Shown here in pieces: positions 33,712 to 42,683 of a DNA stretch of 64,000 nt; position 1 is the first letter of the stretch; each line of letters begins with the position of its first letter. This DNA is from Gaetbulibacter_A sp043876815 (GTDB lineage Bacteria; Bacteroidota; Bacteroidia; Flavobacteriales; Flavobacteriaceae). The DNA is taken from positions 357,052-421,051 of the forward strand of contig NZ_JBAWKA010000004.1 in the NCBI RefSeq assembly GCF_043876815.1, read 5' to 3'. The position numbers and the translations under genes were made by a program. The notes below the pieces were generated by a model. The model was not told the DNA's origin and searched no databases. It saw only the letters and a list, made by a program, of their open reading frames with translations.

Positions 33712-35262
33712 TTAATCGTCCTGGTCATTTTCTTCTTCCGGGGGCAACTGCGGTTGTTCAAACAAACTCAAATATGCCTTTCCCAAATAATCAATAACAT
33801 GGCTGGCTGTTAAACTTTGGTAACCAAAATTTTCTACAGCGATATCAGCAGCTTTCCCATGCAAATAAACCCCAAAAATAGCAGCGGCAAGTGCGCTGTA
33901 ACCCTGAGCCAATAAACCAGTTATAATACCGGTTAATACGTCGCCACTTCCTGCCGTAGCAAGACCCGGATTTCCTGTAGTATTGATATACAATTTATCT
34001 TGAAACACGGTTATAGTATGAGCACCTTTTAAAACTATAACAGCGCGATATTTCTTTGAAAAGGCCTTTACTTTTTTCAACTTTTCAAAATCATCAGACC
34101 ACGTCCCTATCAGTCGTTCCAATTCTTTAGGATGTGGCGTAAAAATAGAATGAAGCGGCAATAATTTTAAAAGAGCCTTCCTCTTAGCCAAAATATTCAA
34201 AGCATCAGCATCAATAACAAGTGGAGTCTTATTGTTTTGCAAAAACGCTTCAAAGGCATCCATGGTATTTGGAGAAGTTCCTAATCCCATACCTATGCCA
34301 ATAACAGTAGGTTCCATGTCAAAAGAAATATCCGTAATTTCATTATCGTCTATATCAGTAAGCACCATAGCTTCAGGAAAGGCCGACTGCAAGGGGATAT
34401 AGCCGCATTTCGGAACATAGGCAGACACTAATCCCGAACCGGCACACAAAGCTGCCCTACTCGATAAGATTACGGCCCCTATTTTACCATAACTACCTCC
34501 AATAATTAGGGAGTGACCGAAAGTACCTTTATGAGAAAATTTTTCTCTTGGGATATATAATGGCAACACTTCATGTTTACCTATTAGATCCGCTTCTGTC
34601 TCTACAGACATCAAATAGTCCTGATCTAAACCGATATCCAAAACTTCCCATTGTTGTGTAAATTTAGCGGTCGCCGGTAAAAAGAACACCAATTTCGGCG
34701 AAGCAAAACTCAAGGTATAACCAGCCCAAACGACGGCGTCGTCATCTTTTACAGGCTGCTCTAAAAATAACCCTGATGGTACATCAATAGATAAGGTAAA
34801 GGCTTTTGATTTTCTAAAATGCATAAACAGACCTTTCACCCAACCAATTACCGGTCGGTTAAGTCCTATACCAAAAACAGCATCAACTATGATGTCGTCT
34901 TGATTCATTTCAGGAAAGGATGATTTATCTTCCAGTACAATGGGCCAGGACTTGGTCATTGATTTCACCTTATCATAATTAACCAAAAAATCCTTGGACC
35001 GCTTGTGACTGTAGTTTACAATATAGGTCGTTACGTTATATCCGTGGGAGATTAAATGCTGTGTTAAAACCAGCCCGTCGCCCCCGTTATTCCCAATGCC
35101 ACAAAATACATGAATGGGAACCTGAGCACCTTGCATGCGGAGATGTATCCAATTAAAAATTTGGCTTCCCGCCCGGTCCATGAGCTCTGTCGAGCTAATT
35201 CCCTGGTTTTTCAGGGTTTGTTGATCAGCTTCGTAAATTTGTTCTTTAGAGAAAATTTTCAT
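33712..35262 (-). CDS. nnr: Bifunctional NAD(P)HX epimerase/dehydratase
   Basis: This 516-residue protein repairs hydrated NADH and NADPH. The N-terminal epimerase half has GIGNNGGDGLVLTQHL and VDAVFGIGLNRPV. The C-terminal ADP-dependent dehydratase half (from about residue 225) has GSYGKIGAVILSSRAALCAG, TPHPKELERL, VLKGAHT and GNPGLATAGSGDVLTGIITG. This is the usual bacterial fusion and length. It converges with the TlpA-like gene and diverges from the thr operon. Confidence 0.96.
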   Translation of the reverse strand: MKIFSKEQIYEADQQTLKNQGISSTELMDRAGSQIFNWIHLRMQGAQVPIHVFCGIGNNGGDGLVLTQHLISHGYNVTTYIVNYSHKRSKDFLVNYDKVKSMTKSWPIVLEDKSSFPEMNQDDIIVDAVFGIGLNRPVIGWVKGLFMHFRKSKAFTLSIDVPSGLFLEQPVKDDDAVVWAGYTLSFASPKLVFFLPATAKFTQQWEVLDIGLDQDYLMSVETEADLIGKHEVLPLYIPREKFSHKGTFGHSLIIGGSYGKIGAVILSSRAALCAGSGLVSAYVPKCGYIPLQSAFPEAMVLTDIDDNEITDISFDMEPTVIGIGMGLGTSPNTMDAFEAFLQNNKTPLVIDADALNILAKRKALLKLLPLHSIFTPHPKELERLIGTWSDDFEKLKKVKAFSKKYRAVIVLKGAHTITVFQDKLYINTTGNPGLATAGSGDVLTGIITGLLAQGYSALAAAIFGVYLHGKAADIAVENFGYQSLTASHVIDYLGKAYLSLFEQPQLPPEEENDQDD

Positions 35263-35290
35263 GAAACACCGATTATTGATTTATCAATTC

Positions 35291-35308
35291 TTCGCGCTTA
35301 AAGCGGAA
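35291..35308. repeat. Dispersed palindromic element, copy A
   Basis: TTCGCGCTTAAAGCGGAA is an imperfect palindrome between nnr and the thr operon. Together with 40292-40307 and 42649-42664 it makes a small family around TTCCGCGAAAGCGGAA. Confidence 0.45.
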
Positions 35309-35385
35309 TTTTTTTTATAAAAATTGAGACTATATAAGAATCCCGCAAAAAAATTAAACAAGTTTTTTTATTAGGTTAAAAGTAA

Positions 35386-35393
35386 TACTTTTG
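35386..35393 (+). promoter_or_regulatory. -7 element of the thr operon promoter
   Basis: TACTTTTG fits TAnnTTTG. A transcript starting near 35400 would begin 14 bases before the leader-peptide ATG at 35414. A TTAG 15 bases upstream is a weak -33 candidate. Confidence 0.55.
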
Positions 35394-35413
35394 AAGGGTA
35401 ATAAATAGTAATA

Positions 35414-35521
35414 ATGTATCAATCAAACGCTAATAACGCATTTTCATTTTCTTTTTTCTCAGAGAAAACTGCTTCTTTGTTTGTTACAACCACCACGATT
35501 ACAACCCCTTGGGGTTATTAA
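35414..35521 (+). CDS. thrL: Threonine-operon leader peptide, 35 residues
   Basis: The frame starts MYQSNANNAFSFSFFSEK and ends FVTTTTITTPWGY. Six Thr and one Ile codons occur in a run of seven (ACA ACC ACC ACG ATT ACA ACC). The gene stands between the promoter at 35386 and thrA at 35604. This is the design of amino-acid attenuation: the ribosome stalls when charged tRNA-Thr or tRNA-Ile is scarce, which changes RNA folding downstream. The peptide itself has no expected function. The E. coli thrL peptide has the same logic but a different sequence. Confidence 0.8.
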   Translation: MYQSNANNAFSFSFFSEKTASLFVTTTTITTPWGY

Positions 35522-35563
35522 TTACATTTCCTTCAGGTCTTTGCTGTGATTTCAAAAATCACC
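35503..35563 (+). terminator. Candidate attenuator of the thr operon
   Basis: Two hairpins follow the Thr codons: AACCCC-tt-GGGGTT at 35503-35516 (overlapping the last leader codons) and GTGATTT-caa-AAATCAC at 35546-35562, followed by T-rich but not purely T DNA to 35580. The second could be the terminator. The antiterminator pairing is not obvious by eye. Confidence 0.5.
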
Positions 35564-35603
35564 TCTTTATCAATTATTTTTTCAATTTACAACGTATTAA
35601 AAC

Positions 35604-38048
35604 ATGAAAGTTTTAAAATTTGGAGGAACCTCTGTTGGGTCTTCAAAAAACATCAATAAGGTTATAGCCATTCTCGAAACTTATTCGAAGGATGAAGATG
35701 TAATATGTATCGTTTCAGCTGTCGGCGGCATTACAGATAAATTACTTTTTGCAGGACAGCAAGCTCAAAACAAAGATGCCGGTTATATCGAAACATTCAA
35801 AACTGTTGAAGCCATCCATACCGACATTATCAATGCTTTAAATGAAACACCAACAAAATCCTTAATAGATCATATTAGTATTACTTTAAAGGATCTAAGA
35901 AGTCTTTTGGACGGTATTTTTCTAATTAATGAGTTATCTCCTAAAACATCAGATAAACTGGTTGGTTTCGGAGAAAAACTATCTTCGTTAATTATAGCTG
36001 AAACCCTTATAAATAGAGGGCTTTCTGCTGCGCGGAAGAATACACAGGAACTCATTATTACAAATTCAAATTTTACAAAAGCTGAAGTTGATTATAGCAT
36101 CAGTAACCAATTGATAAGAGAATATTTTAAATCATCTGATAAATCAATTACTATCCTTCCCGGATTTATTGCCAAATCCAGAAATGGCGAGGATACTACA
36201 CTAGGTCGCGGTGGCTCTGATTTTACAGCAGCTATCATTGCTGCGGCATTACATGCAGATACTTTAGAGATCTGGACAGATGTAAGCGGAATGTATACAA
36301 CGAATCCAAAACTGGTAAAACAAGCTTACCCGATAAAAAATATATCCTATCAGGAAGCTATGGAACTCTCCCATTTTGGTGCCAAGGTTTTGTATCCACC
36401 AACAGTGCAACCTGTTTTGGATCTTAATATCCCAATTCACATTAAAAATACGATGGAACCCGAAGCCGACGGTACTATAATTTCAAATAGTCCGAGTAAT
36501 GGGTCTAAACCGGTAAAAGGTATCAGTAATATCAACGATATTGCACTTTTAACCCTTCAAGGGAGTGGCATGATCGGTATTCCAGGATTCTCAAAACGCT
36601 TATTCGAGACCTTGTCACAGGAAAAAATCAATGTGATCCTTATTACTCAGGCGTCATCAGAACATTCTATTTGTTTGGGGATTGAAACCAATGAGGCTGA
36701 TCGCGCTAAAACAGCTATTGATCAAACTTTTGAATATGAAATAACCTGCCATAAAATTGAACCGCTTACAGTGGAAAAAGATCTTTCTATTGTAGCTCTT
36801 GTAGGTGATAATATGAAAAATCATCAGGGTTTAAGCGGTAAAATGTTTAGTGCCTTAGGTAGAAATAATGTGAATATTCGGGCGATCGCTCAGGGCGCCT
36901 CAGAGAAAAATATCTCGGTAGTAATTGCCGAAAAAGATGTAAAAAAAGCCTTGAACACCTTACACGAGCAATTCTTTGAAATAAAAACCAAACAACTTAA
37001 TGTCTTTATTACAGGCGTTGGTAATGTAGGTGAACGCCTGGTAGAACAAATTAAAGCACAGAAAAAGTATTTAAAGGACAACTTAAAAATCAATATTCGT
37101 GTTGCTGGTTTGTCAAACTCCAGAACCATGACCTTTAATGAAGATGGTATTGATTTAAAAGATTGGAAATCTGTGTTAGCTGCTGGTGAAAAAGCTTCTT
37201 TAAATGTTTTTTTTGAAACTGTAAAAAGTATGAATCTCCGCAATAGTATTTTTGTTGATATTACTGCTAATGCTGATGTTGCAAGTCTTTATGAAGATTA
37301 TTTACGCGAAAGTATCGGTGTGGTAGCTTGTAATAAAATTGCCTGTTCCAGCGATCTGGATCATTATAATTTATTAAAGCGACTATCCTTGAAATACAAT
37401 GCGCCATTTTTATTTGAAACCAATGTAGGTGCCGGTTTACCAGTAATAGATACTTTAAATAATTTAATTGCATCAGGCGATAAAGTTACATCGATACAAG
37501 CGGTGCTTTCAGGAAGTTTGAACTTTGTATTTAATAACTTTAACAAGGATACCAAATTCTATGATGTGGTGAAACAGGCTGCAGCTGAAGGTTACACCGA
37601 ACCTGACCCTAGAATTGACCTCAGTGGCGTTGATGTTGCGCGAAAAATATTAATTTTAGCGCGGGAATCCGGCGTTGAAATGAATTTGGAAGACATTGAA
37701 AATAAAACCTTTTTATCTGAATCCGGATTACAAAGCGACACCGTTGAAGATTTTTATCAAACCCTGATCAAGGATGAGGCGCATTATCAAAAGCTATACG
37801 CTTCAGCAGCTTCAAAAGGGAGTCAGTTAAAGTATGTTGCTAAATTTAATAAAGGCAAAGCCAGCGTAGGATTAGAGGAAATTCCGCAAGGACATCCGTT
37901 TTATAATTTAGAAGGAAAAGATAATATTGTGATGTTTTACACCACGCGTTATCCAGAACAACCTATGATCATTAAAGGTGCGGGAGCTGGTGCCGATGTA
38001 ACAGCTTCAGGATTATTTGCAGATATCATTAGAATCGGAAACAATTAA
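35604..38048 (+). CDS. thrA: Bifunctional aspartate kinase/homoserine dehydrogenase I
   Basis: This 814-residue fused enzyme catalyses the first and third steps from aspartate to homoserine. The aspartate kinase domain opens KVLKFGGTSVGSSKNI and has GRGGSDFTAA and SGMYTTNP. Two ACT regulatory domains lie at about residues 315-470 (LQGSGMIGIPG, VALVGDNMKNHQGL). The NAD(P)H-binding homoserine dehydrogenase domain starts near residue 465 (VFITGVGNVGERLVEQIK) and has GAGLPVIDTLNNL and DPRIDLSGVDVARKILIL. It is first in the thrA-thrB-thrC operon and preceded by a Thr-rich leader peptide. Threonine feedback on the ACT domains is expected for the family. Confidence 0.98.
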   Translation: MKVLKFGGTSVGSSKNINKVIAILETYSKDEDVICIVSAVGGITDKLLFAGQQAQNKDAGYIETFKTVEAIHTDIINALNETPTKSLIDHISITLKDLRSLLDGIFLINELSPKTSDKLVGFGEKLSSLIIAETLINRGLSAARKNTQELIITNSNFTKAEVDYSISNQLIREYFKSSDKSITILPGFIAKSRNGEDTTLGRGGSDFTAAIIAAALHADTLEIWTDVSGMYTTNPKLVKQAYPIKNISYQEAMELSHFGAKVLYPPTVQPVLDLNIPIHIKNTMEPEADGTIISNSPSNGSKPVKGISNINDIALLTLQGSGMIGIPGFSKRLFETLSQEKINVILITQASSEHSICLGIETNEADRAKTAIDQTFEYEITCHKIEPLTVEKDLSIVALVGDNMKNHQGLSGKMFSALGRNNVNIRAIAQGASEKNISVVIAEKDVKKALNTLHEQFFEIKTKQLNVFITGVGNVGERLVEQIKAQKKYLKDNLKINIRVAGLSNSRTMTFNEDGIDLKDWKSVLAAGEKASLNVFFETVKSMNLRNSIFVDITANADVASLYEDYLRESIGVVACNKIACSSDLDHYNLLKRLSLKYNAPFLFETNVGAGLPVIDTLNNLIASGDKVTSIQAVLSGSLNFVFNNFNKDTKFYDVVKQAAAEGYTEPDPRIDLSGVDVARKILILARESGVEMNLEDIENKTFLSESGLQSDTVEDFYQTLIKDEAHYQKLYASAASKGSQLKYVAKFNKGKASVGLEEIPQGHPFYNLEGKDNIVMFYTTRYPEQPMIIKGAGAGADVTASGLFADIIRIGNN

Positions 38049-38050
38049 AA

Positions 38051-38977
38051 ATGGATAGCATAAAAATAATATCGCCTGCCACAGTAGCTAACGTTTCATG
38101 TGGTTATGACGTACTAGGATTTTGTTTAGATCACGCCGGTGATGAAATGATTATAAGGAAGGTTGAAAAGAAAGGCATTTTTATTTCCAAGATCGAAGGC
38201 TACGACCTACCATATGATTCCAGGGAAAATGTTGCCGGGGTTTCTGCTTTAGAAATGTATGATAACATTGATGTCGATTTTGGTTTTGAAATTGAGATCT
38301 TCAAAAACATAAAACCTGGAAGTGGCATTGGAAGCTCTGCGGCTAGTGCCGTTGGAAGTGTTTTCGGTATGAATGAGTTGTTGGGTAGGCCCTTCAATAA
38401 AACGCAGCTTACGGCTTTTGCTATTAAAGGAGAAGCGATCGCCAGTAAATGTGAGCATGCCGATAATCTTGCTCCAGCCATATTTGGAGGTTTTACTTTG
38501 GTAAAGAGTATTTCTCCTGTAAAGGTTTTAGAAATACCCACGCCGCCGAACTTATTTGCCACTATGGTTCATCCTCAGATAGAAATTAAAACAGCTGAAG
38601 CTCGTGCTATTTTACCGAAACAAATTTCCATGGATAAAGCCATTACGCAATGGGCCAATGTAGGTAGTCTTATTCATGCCCTGCACACTAATGATTATCA
38701 ATTAATAAAAGAGTCGCTTGTAGATGTGGTTGTAGAACCGCATCGCAGTGCATTGATTCCCCATTTTGACGTGGTTAAAAAAGCCGTTCTGGAAACGGGG
38801 GCATTAGGTTGTGGGATTTCGGGTTCGGGCCCCTCGATCTATACCTTGAGTGAAGGGCCTGAAATGGCTGAGAAAGTTGCTGAAACCATAAAAAATATAT
38901 TTTCAAAAACAGACATTGCCTTTGATGTATTTGTAAGTAAAATAAATACAGAGGGAATTAAAATATTAAAAGACTAA
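38051..38977 (+). CDS. thrB: Homoserine kinase
   Basis: This 308-residue GHMP kinase phosphorylates homoserine. The ATP-binding motif PGSGIGSSAASAVGSVFG is at about residues 90-107, and the C-terminal glycine motif GCGISGSGPSIYTL near 257 completes the active site. It starts 3 bases after the thrA stop, and its stop overlaps the thrC ATG by one base, showing tight coupling in the operon. Confidence 0.97.
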   Translation: MDSIKIISPATVANVSCGYDVLGFCLDHAGDEMIIRKVEKKGIFISKIEGYDLPYDSRENVAGVSALEMYDNIDVDFGFEIEIFKNIKPGSGIGSSAASAVGSVFGMNELLGRPFNKTQLTAFAIKGEAIASKCEHADNLAPAIFGGFTLVKSISPVKVLEIPTPPNLFATMVHPQIEIKTAEARAILPKQISMDKAITQWANVGSLIHALHTNDYQLIKESLVDVVVEPHRSALIPHFDVVKKAVLETGALGCGISGSGPSIYTLSEGPEMAEKVAETIKNIFSKTDIAFDVFVSKINTEGIKILKD

Positions 38978-40269
38978 TGACCTATTATTCGTTACATCAT
39001 GAAGCGCCTAATGCGACGTTTAGAGAAGCTGTAATAAAGGGATTGGCGCCAGACAAAGGCTTGTATTTTCCTGAAAGCATTACGCCTTTACCAAAATCCT
39101 TTTGGAATGATATTGCAAATTTATCTCATGAAGTCATTGCATATGAAGCCATTAGACAATTTGTTAGTCCGGATATCCCTGAAGCAGAATTAAAACGGAT
39201 CATTCAAGAAACACTATCTTTTGACTTTCCTGTCGTTGATTTAAATGAACAGATTTCTACTTTAGAATTATTTCACGGGCCTACAATGGCTTTTAAAGAT
39301 GTCGGTGCGCGTTTTATGGCACGTTGTCTAGGGTATTTCAACAGAAATAACAATAATGAAGTTACTGTATTAGTAGCCACTTCCGGAGATACTGGTGGCG
39401 CCGTTGCTAATGGATTTTTGGGTGTAAAAGGTGTTAATGTAGTGATCCTTTACCCGAGCGGAAAAGTGAGTGATATTCAGGAAAAACAGCTAACCACCTT
39501 AGGTCAAAATATTAAAGCTTTGGAAGTCGATGGCACTTTTGATGATTGTCAAACCATGGTAAAGCAAGCCTTTCTCGATGAAAACTTAACAAGTAAGATG
39601 GCCTTAACCTCTGCCAACTCTATAAATGTGGCACGTTGGTTACCGCAGATGTTTTATTTTATGTTTGCCTACAAGGCGTTACATGAAAAACATGAAAACC
39701 TCGTATTTTCTGTGCCCAGCGGGAATTTTGGTAATATTTGTGCCGGTATGATGGCCCAACAACTTGGAATGCCAGTGGAACAATTTGTTGCTTCTAACAA
39801 TGTGAATAATGTCGTTACAAGATATTTATTGTCACAATTATACGAACCAAAACCAGCCATCCAAACCATCAGTAATGCCATGGACGTTGGAGCGCCCAGT
39901 AATTTTATACGCATTCAGGAAATCTATAAAAATAACTTTGAAGCCCTAAAAAAGTATCTTAGCTCTTATAGCTTTACTGATGAGGAAACCAAATCTGCGA
40001 TGTTAGAAATATATCAGAAATACAATTACGTCGCCGATCCGCATGGAGCTGTGGGTTATTTAGGCTGCAAAGCTTATTTAAAAAAACACCCAAAAGCACA
40101 CACTGTGTTTTTAGAAACGGCACATCCAACAAAATTCTTGGACGTCGTTGAAGATGTTATATCGGATAAGCAGGAACTTCCAGAACAAATCAAAGCGGTA
40201 ATAGACAAAAAAAAGAAAGCTACTTCAATTGCCTCGTATGAAGATTTAAAAACTTTTTTGTTGACCTGA
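38977..40269 (+). CDS. thrC: Threonine synthase
   Basis: This 430-residue PLP enzyme converts O-phosphohomoserine to threonine. LFHGPTMAFKDVGARFMAR near residue 100 includes the PLP-binding lysine (FKD). VLVATSGDTGGAVANGFLG and SVPSGNFGNICAGMMA are further cofactor-binding motifs. The length and N-terminal YYSLHHEAPNATFREA pattern fit the long threonine-synthase class. It is the last gene of thrABC. Confidence 0.97.
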   Translation: MTYYSLHHEAPNATFREAVIKGLAPDKGLYFPESITPLPKSFWNDIANLSHEVIAYEAIRQFVSPDIPEAELKRIIQETLSFDFPVVDLNEQISTLELFHGPTMAFKDVGARFMARCLGYFNRNNNNEVTVLVATSGDTGGAVANGFLGVKGVNVVILYPSGKVSDIQEKQLTTLGQNIKALEVDGTFDDCQTMVKQAFLDENLTSKMALTSANSINVARWLPQMFYFMFAYKALHEKHENLVFSVPSGNFGNICAGMMAQQLGMPVEQFVASNNVNNVVTRYLLSQLYEPKPAIQTISNAMDVGAPSNFIRIQEIYKNNFEALKKYLSSYSFTDEETKSAMLEIYQKYNYVADPHGAVGYLGCKAYLKKHPKAHTVFLETAHPTKFLDVVEDVISDKQELPEQIKAVIDKKKKATSIASYEDLKTFLLT

Positions 40270-40291
40270 TTTTTAACAAACCTTTTCCAAT

Positions 40292-40307
40292 TTCCGCGAA
40301 AGCGGTA
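40292..40307. repeat. Dispersed palindromic element, copy B
   Basis: TTCCGCGAAAGCGGTA lies between thrC and gcvT and can fold as CCGC-gaaa-GCGG, a stable tetraloop hairpin. It could assist termination of the thr operon, but no T tract follows. Confidence 0.5.
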
Positions 40308-40321
40308 TTATAAATTTTCAA

Positions 40322-40329
40322 TACATTTG
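40322..40329 (+). promoter_or_regulatory. -7 element of the gcvT promoter
   Basis: TACATTTG lies 31 bases before the gcvT ATG. No clear -33 box. Confidence 0.45.
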
Positions 40330-40360
40330 CGCAACTTTGTAACACATTAAATAAGCGTAA

Positions 40361-41443
40361 ATGAAAAACACGGCTTTAACAAAAACTCATGAAGCTCTTG
40401 GGGCCAAAATGGTGCCCTTTGCGGGCTATAATATGCCTGTGCAATATGAAGGCGTAAATATAGAACATGAAACGGTTAGAAACGCCGTTGGTGTGTTTGA
40501 TGTATCTCATATGGGTGAGTTTTTGATTGAAGGTGAACACGCTTTGGACTTGATACAGCGTGTATCCAGTAATGATGCTTCAAAACTGCAAATTGGTCAG
40601 GCGCAATATTCATGTTTGCCAAATGACGAAGGCGGTATTGTTGACGATTTGATCATCTATAAAATTAAAGAGGAACAATACTTATTGGTTGTAAATGCCA
40701 GCAATATTGAAAAGGACTGGAAGTGGCTGGAGTCTAAAAATGCCATTGGTGCTACGATGCGAAATATTAGTGAAGATTATTCGCTATTAGCCATACAAGG
40801 CCCTAGGGCTGTTGAAGCCATGCAAGGTCTGAGCAGCCGTGATCTATCAGCGATCAAGTTTTATAACTTTATTGTTGGTGATTTTGCAGGAATCGAACAC
40901 GTTATCATCTCTGCTACGGGATATACCGGAAGCGGCGGATTTGAAATTTATTGCAAAAACAGTGAGGTTAAGCAAGTATGGGATAAGGTTTTAGAGGCCG
41001 GATCTGATTATGGTATTAAACCAATTGGTTTAGCGGCACGCGACACCTTACGTTTAGAAATGGGGTATTGTTTATATGGAAATGATATTAATGATACCAC
41101 CTCGCCTATTGAAGCAGGGTTAGGCTGGATCACAAAATTCACGAAAGAATTTACAAACTCTGAGGCTTTAAAAGCCGAGAAAGAAGCAGGTCCGAAACGC
41201 AAATTGATTGCTTTTGAAATGGATGAACGCGGAATTCCCAGACAGGGATACCCTATTGTTAATGACAATGATGAACCTATTGGAGAAGTGACTTCCGGAA
41301 CTATGAGCCCGTCTCTGGGTAAAGGTATTGGTTTAGGTTATGTTACCACGGAGAATAGTGGTGTTGGAAATATCATCCATATTCAAATCAGAAAAAAAAC
41401 TATTCCGGCTACTATCGTAAAACTTCCATTTTATAAAAAATAA
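40361..41443 (+). CDS. gcvT: Aminomethyltransferase (glycine cleavage T protein)
   Basis: This 360-residue T protein transfers the methylene group of glycine from the H protein to tetrahydrofolate. Family segments are MVPFAGYNMPVQYEG, VFDVSHMGEF, GGIVDDLIIYK and SATGYTGSGGFEIY, then AARDTLRLEMGYCLYGNDI, whose aspartate is catalytic. The other gcv genes are not adjacent, as is common in Bacteroidetes. It starts a run with a following epimerase gene (15 bases away), phhB and yebC. Confidence 0.97.
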   Translation: MKNTALTKTHEALGAKMVPFAGYNMPVQYEGVNIEHETVRNAVGVFDVSHMGEFLIEGEHALDLIQRVSSNDASKLQIGQAQYSCLPNDEGGIVDDLIIYKIKEEQYLLVVNASNIEKDWKWLESKNAIGATMRNISEDYSLLAIQGPRAVEAMQGLSSRDLSAIKFYNFIVGDFAGIEHVIISATGYTGSGGFEIYCKNSEVKQVWDKVLEAGSDYGIKPIGLAARDTLRLEMGYCLYGNDINDTTSPIEAGLGWITKFTKEFTNSEALKAEKEAGPKRKLIAFEMDERGIPRQGYPIVNDNDEPIGEVTSGTMSPSLGKGIGLGYVTTENSGVGNIIHIQIRKKTIPATIVKLPFYKK

Positions 41444-41458
41444 ATCAAAGTTTGATTC

Positions 41459-42298
41459 ATGTCAAAAAAGGCGAACGACCGTAAGCATAACATTTTAATT
41501 CTTGGAGCTAGCGGATTTTTAGGTTCTGCTATTTACAAAGAGCTTTGCGCCTATTTTAAAACCTTTGGGACTTATAATCGTTCGAATACGGTCTTGGAAA
41601 AGAATCATCACTTTTTTCAATTCAATCTGGAAGAAGACGATATATATGAGATCTTAGATATTACGAAACCTACTATTATTATATCTGCCCTTCGCGGCGA
41701 TTTTTCAAAACAGGTTTTATTACATCAACATCTTGCAGAGTATGTGTTTTCCAATAAAATAAAATTACTGTTTTTATCTTCCGCAAATGTTTTTGATGCC
41801 TATAGCAAATACCCAAGTTATGAGGACGATAAAACCTATAGCAATAGTATATACGGTCATTTTAAGATTAAAATCGAAAATATGCTCATGCGATTGCCCA
41901 AACGACAGATCGCTATTTTAAGGTTGCCTATGGTATTTGGAGCACATTCTCCGCGAATCACTGAAATCATTGAACAAATTAAAAGTAAGGACCCTATTGA
42001 AGTGTTTCCAAACCTGATTATAAATGTCACAACAGACTCTAAAGTAACCCAGCAAATACATTACATTATTAACCGAAAAAAATCCGGAATTTTTCATTTA
42101 GGCAGTACTGATCTTGTACATCATGACGATTTTATAAAGGAAATCACAGAATCTCTGCATTTGGAACAACAGGCTATATATAAGCGTGTTTACACCACGA
42201 ATGATGATCGTTACTTGGCAGTACTCCCAAAATTCAACAAACTACCAAAACATCTGCAATTAAATAGCCAGGATATTTTATCAGAACTAAAAATATAA
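41459..42298 (+). CDS. NAD(P)-binding sugar nucleotide reductase/epimerase-like protein (RmlD family)
   Basis: The N-terminus NILILGASGFLGSAIYKEL is a Rossmann GxxGxxG nucleotide-binding motif. TIIISALRGDF, KLLFLSSANVFD and the YGHFKIKIE region carry the Y-x3-K of extended SDRs, and RQIAILRLPMVFGAHSP is typical of dTDP-4-dehydrorhamnose reductases. The substrate is unknown. It starts 15 bases after gcvT and is probably cotranscribed with it. Confidence 0.85.
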   Translation: MSKKANDRKHNILILGASGFLGSAIYKELCAYFKTFGTYNRSNTVLEKNHHFFQFNLEEDDIYEILDITKPTIIISALRGDFSKQVLLHQHLAEYVFSNKIKLLFLSSANVFDAYSKYPSYEDDKTYSNSIYGHFKIKIENMLMRLPKRQIAILRLPMVFGAHSPRITEIIEQIKSKDPIEVFPNLIINVTTDSKVTQQIHYIINRKKSGIFHLGSTDLVHHDDFIKEITESLHLEQQAIYKRVYTTNDDRYLAVLPKFNKLPKHLQLNSQDILSELKI

Positions 42299-42323
42299 GT
42301 AATTTTAAAAAACACATTTTCTT

Positions 42324-42614
42324 ATGGATAAATTATCAAATAACGATATCGAAAAAAAATTACTACGCTACCCGGATTGGGATTATTTTGATGAAGCGTT
42401 GCACGCTGAATTTGAATTTGAAAATTTCAAAGATTGTTTCAGTGCCATGAGTCGCATTGCATTTGAATGCGAGGCTCAAAACCATCATCCAAACTGGTCC
42501 AATGTTTATAATGTTCTAACCATTTCCTTATCTACACATGATGCCGGTGGGGTTACTGAAAAAGATTTTAAACTTATTGAAGCTATAGAATCTATTGTAG
42601 AACCTGAAGAATAA
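42324..42614 (+). CDS. phhB: 4a-hydroxytetrahydrobiopterin dehydratase (pterin carbinolamine dehydratase)
   Basis: This 96-residue protein matches the PCD/DCoH family in length and motif. CEAQNHHPNWSNVYNVLTI carries the E-x2-N-H-H-P-x-W signature whose histidines form the active site. LSTHDAGGVTEKD is the conserved end. It dehydrates the pterin carbinolamine formed by aromatic amino-acid hydroxylases. No phenylalanine hydroxylase is in the window. Confidence 0.95.
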   Translation: MDKLSNNDIEKKLLRYPDWDYFDEALHAEFEFENFKDCFSAMSRIAFECEAQNHHPNWSNVYNVLTISLSTHDAGGVTEKDFKLIEAIESIVEPEE

Positions 42615-42648
42615 TTTTATTTTTGTGCTCTAAAAAGGCATTTATTTA

Positions 42649-42664
42649 TTCCGCTTCCGCGGAA
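42649..42664. repeat. Dispersed palindromic element, copy C
   Basis: TTCCGCTTCCGCGGAA lies between phhB and yebC. Its reverse complement TTCCGCGGAAGCGGAA differs from copy B at two positions. Confidence 0.5.
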
Positions 42665-42683
42665 AGATTTAAAAAAATATACT

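Noticed and set aside
36890..37243. Minus-strand ORF of 117 codons inside thrA
   Set aside because: It is the shadow frame of a well-supported enzyme and has no signal or family match.
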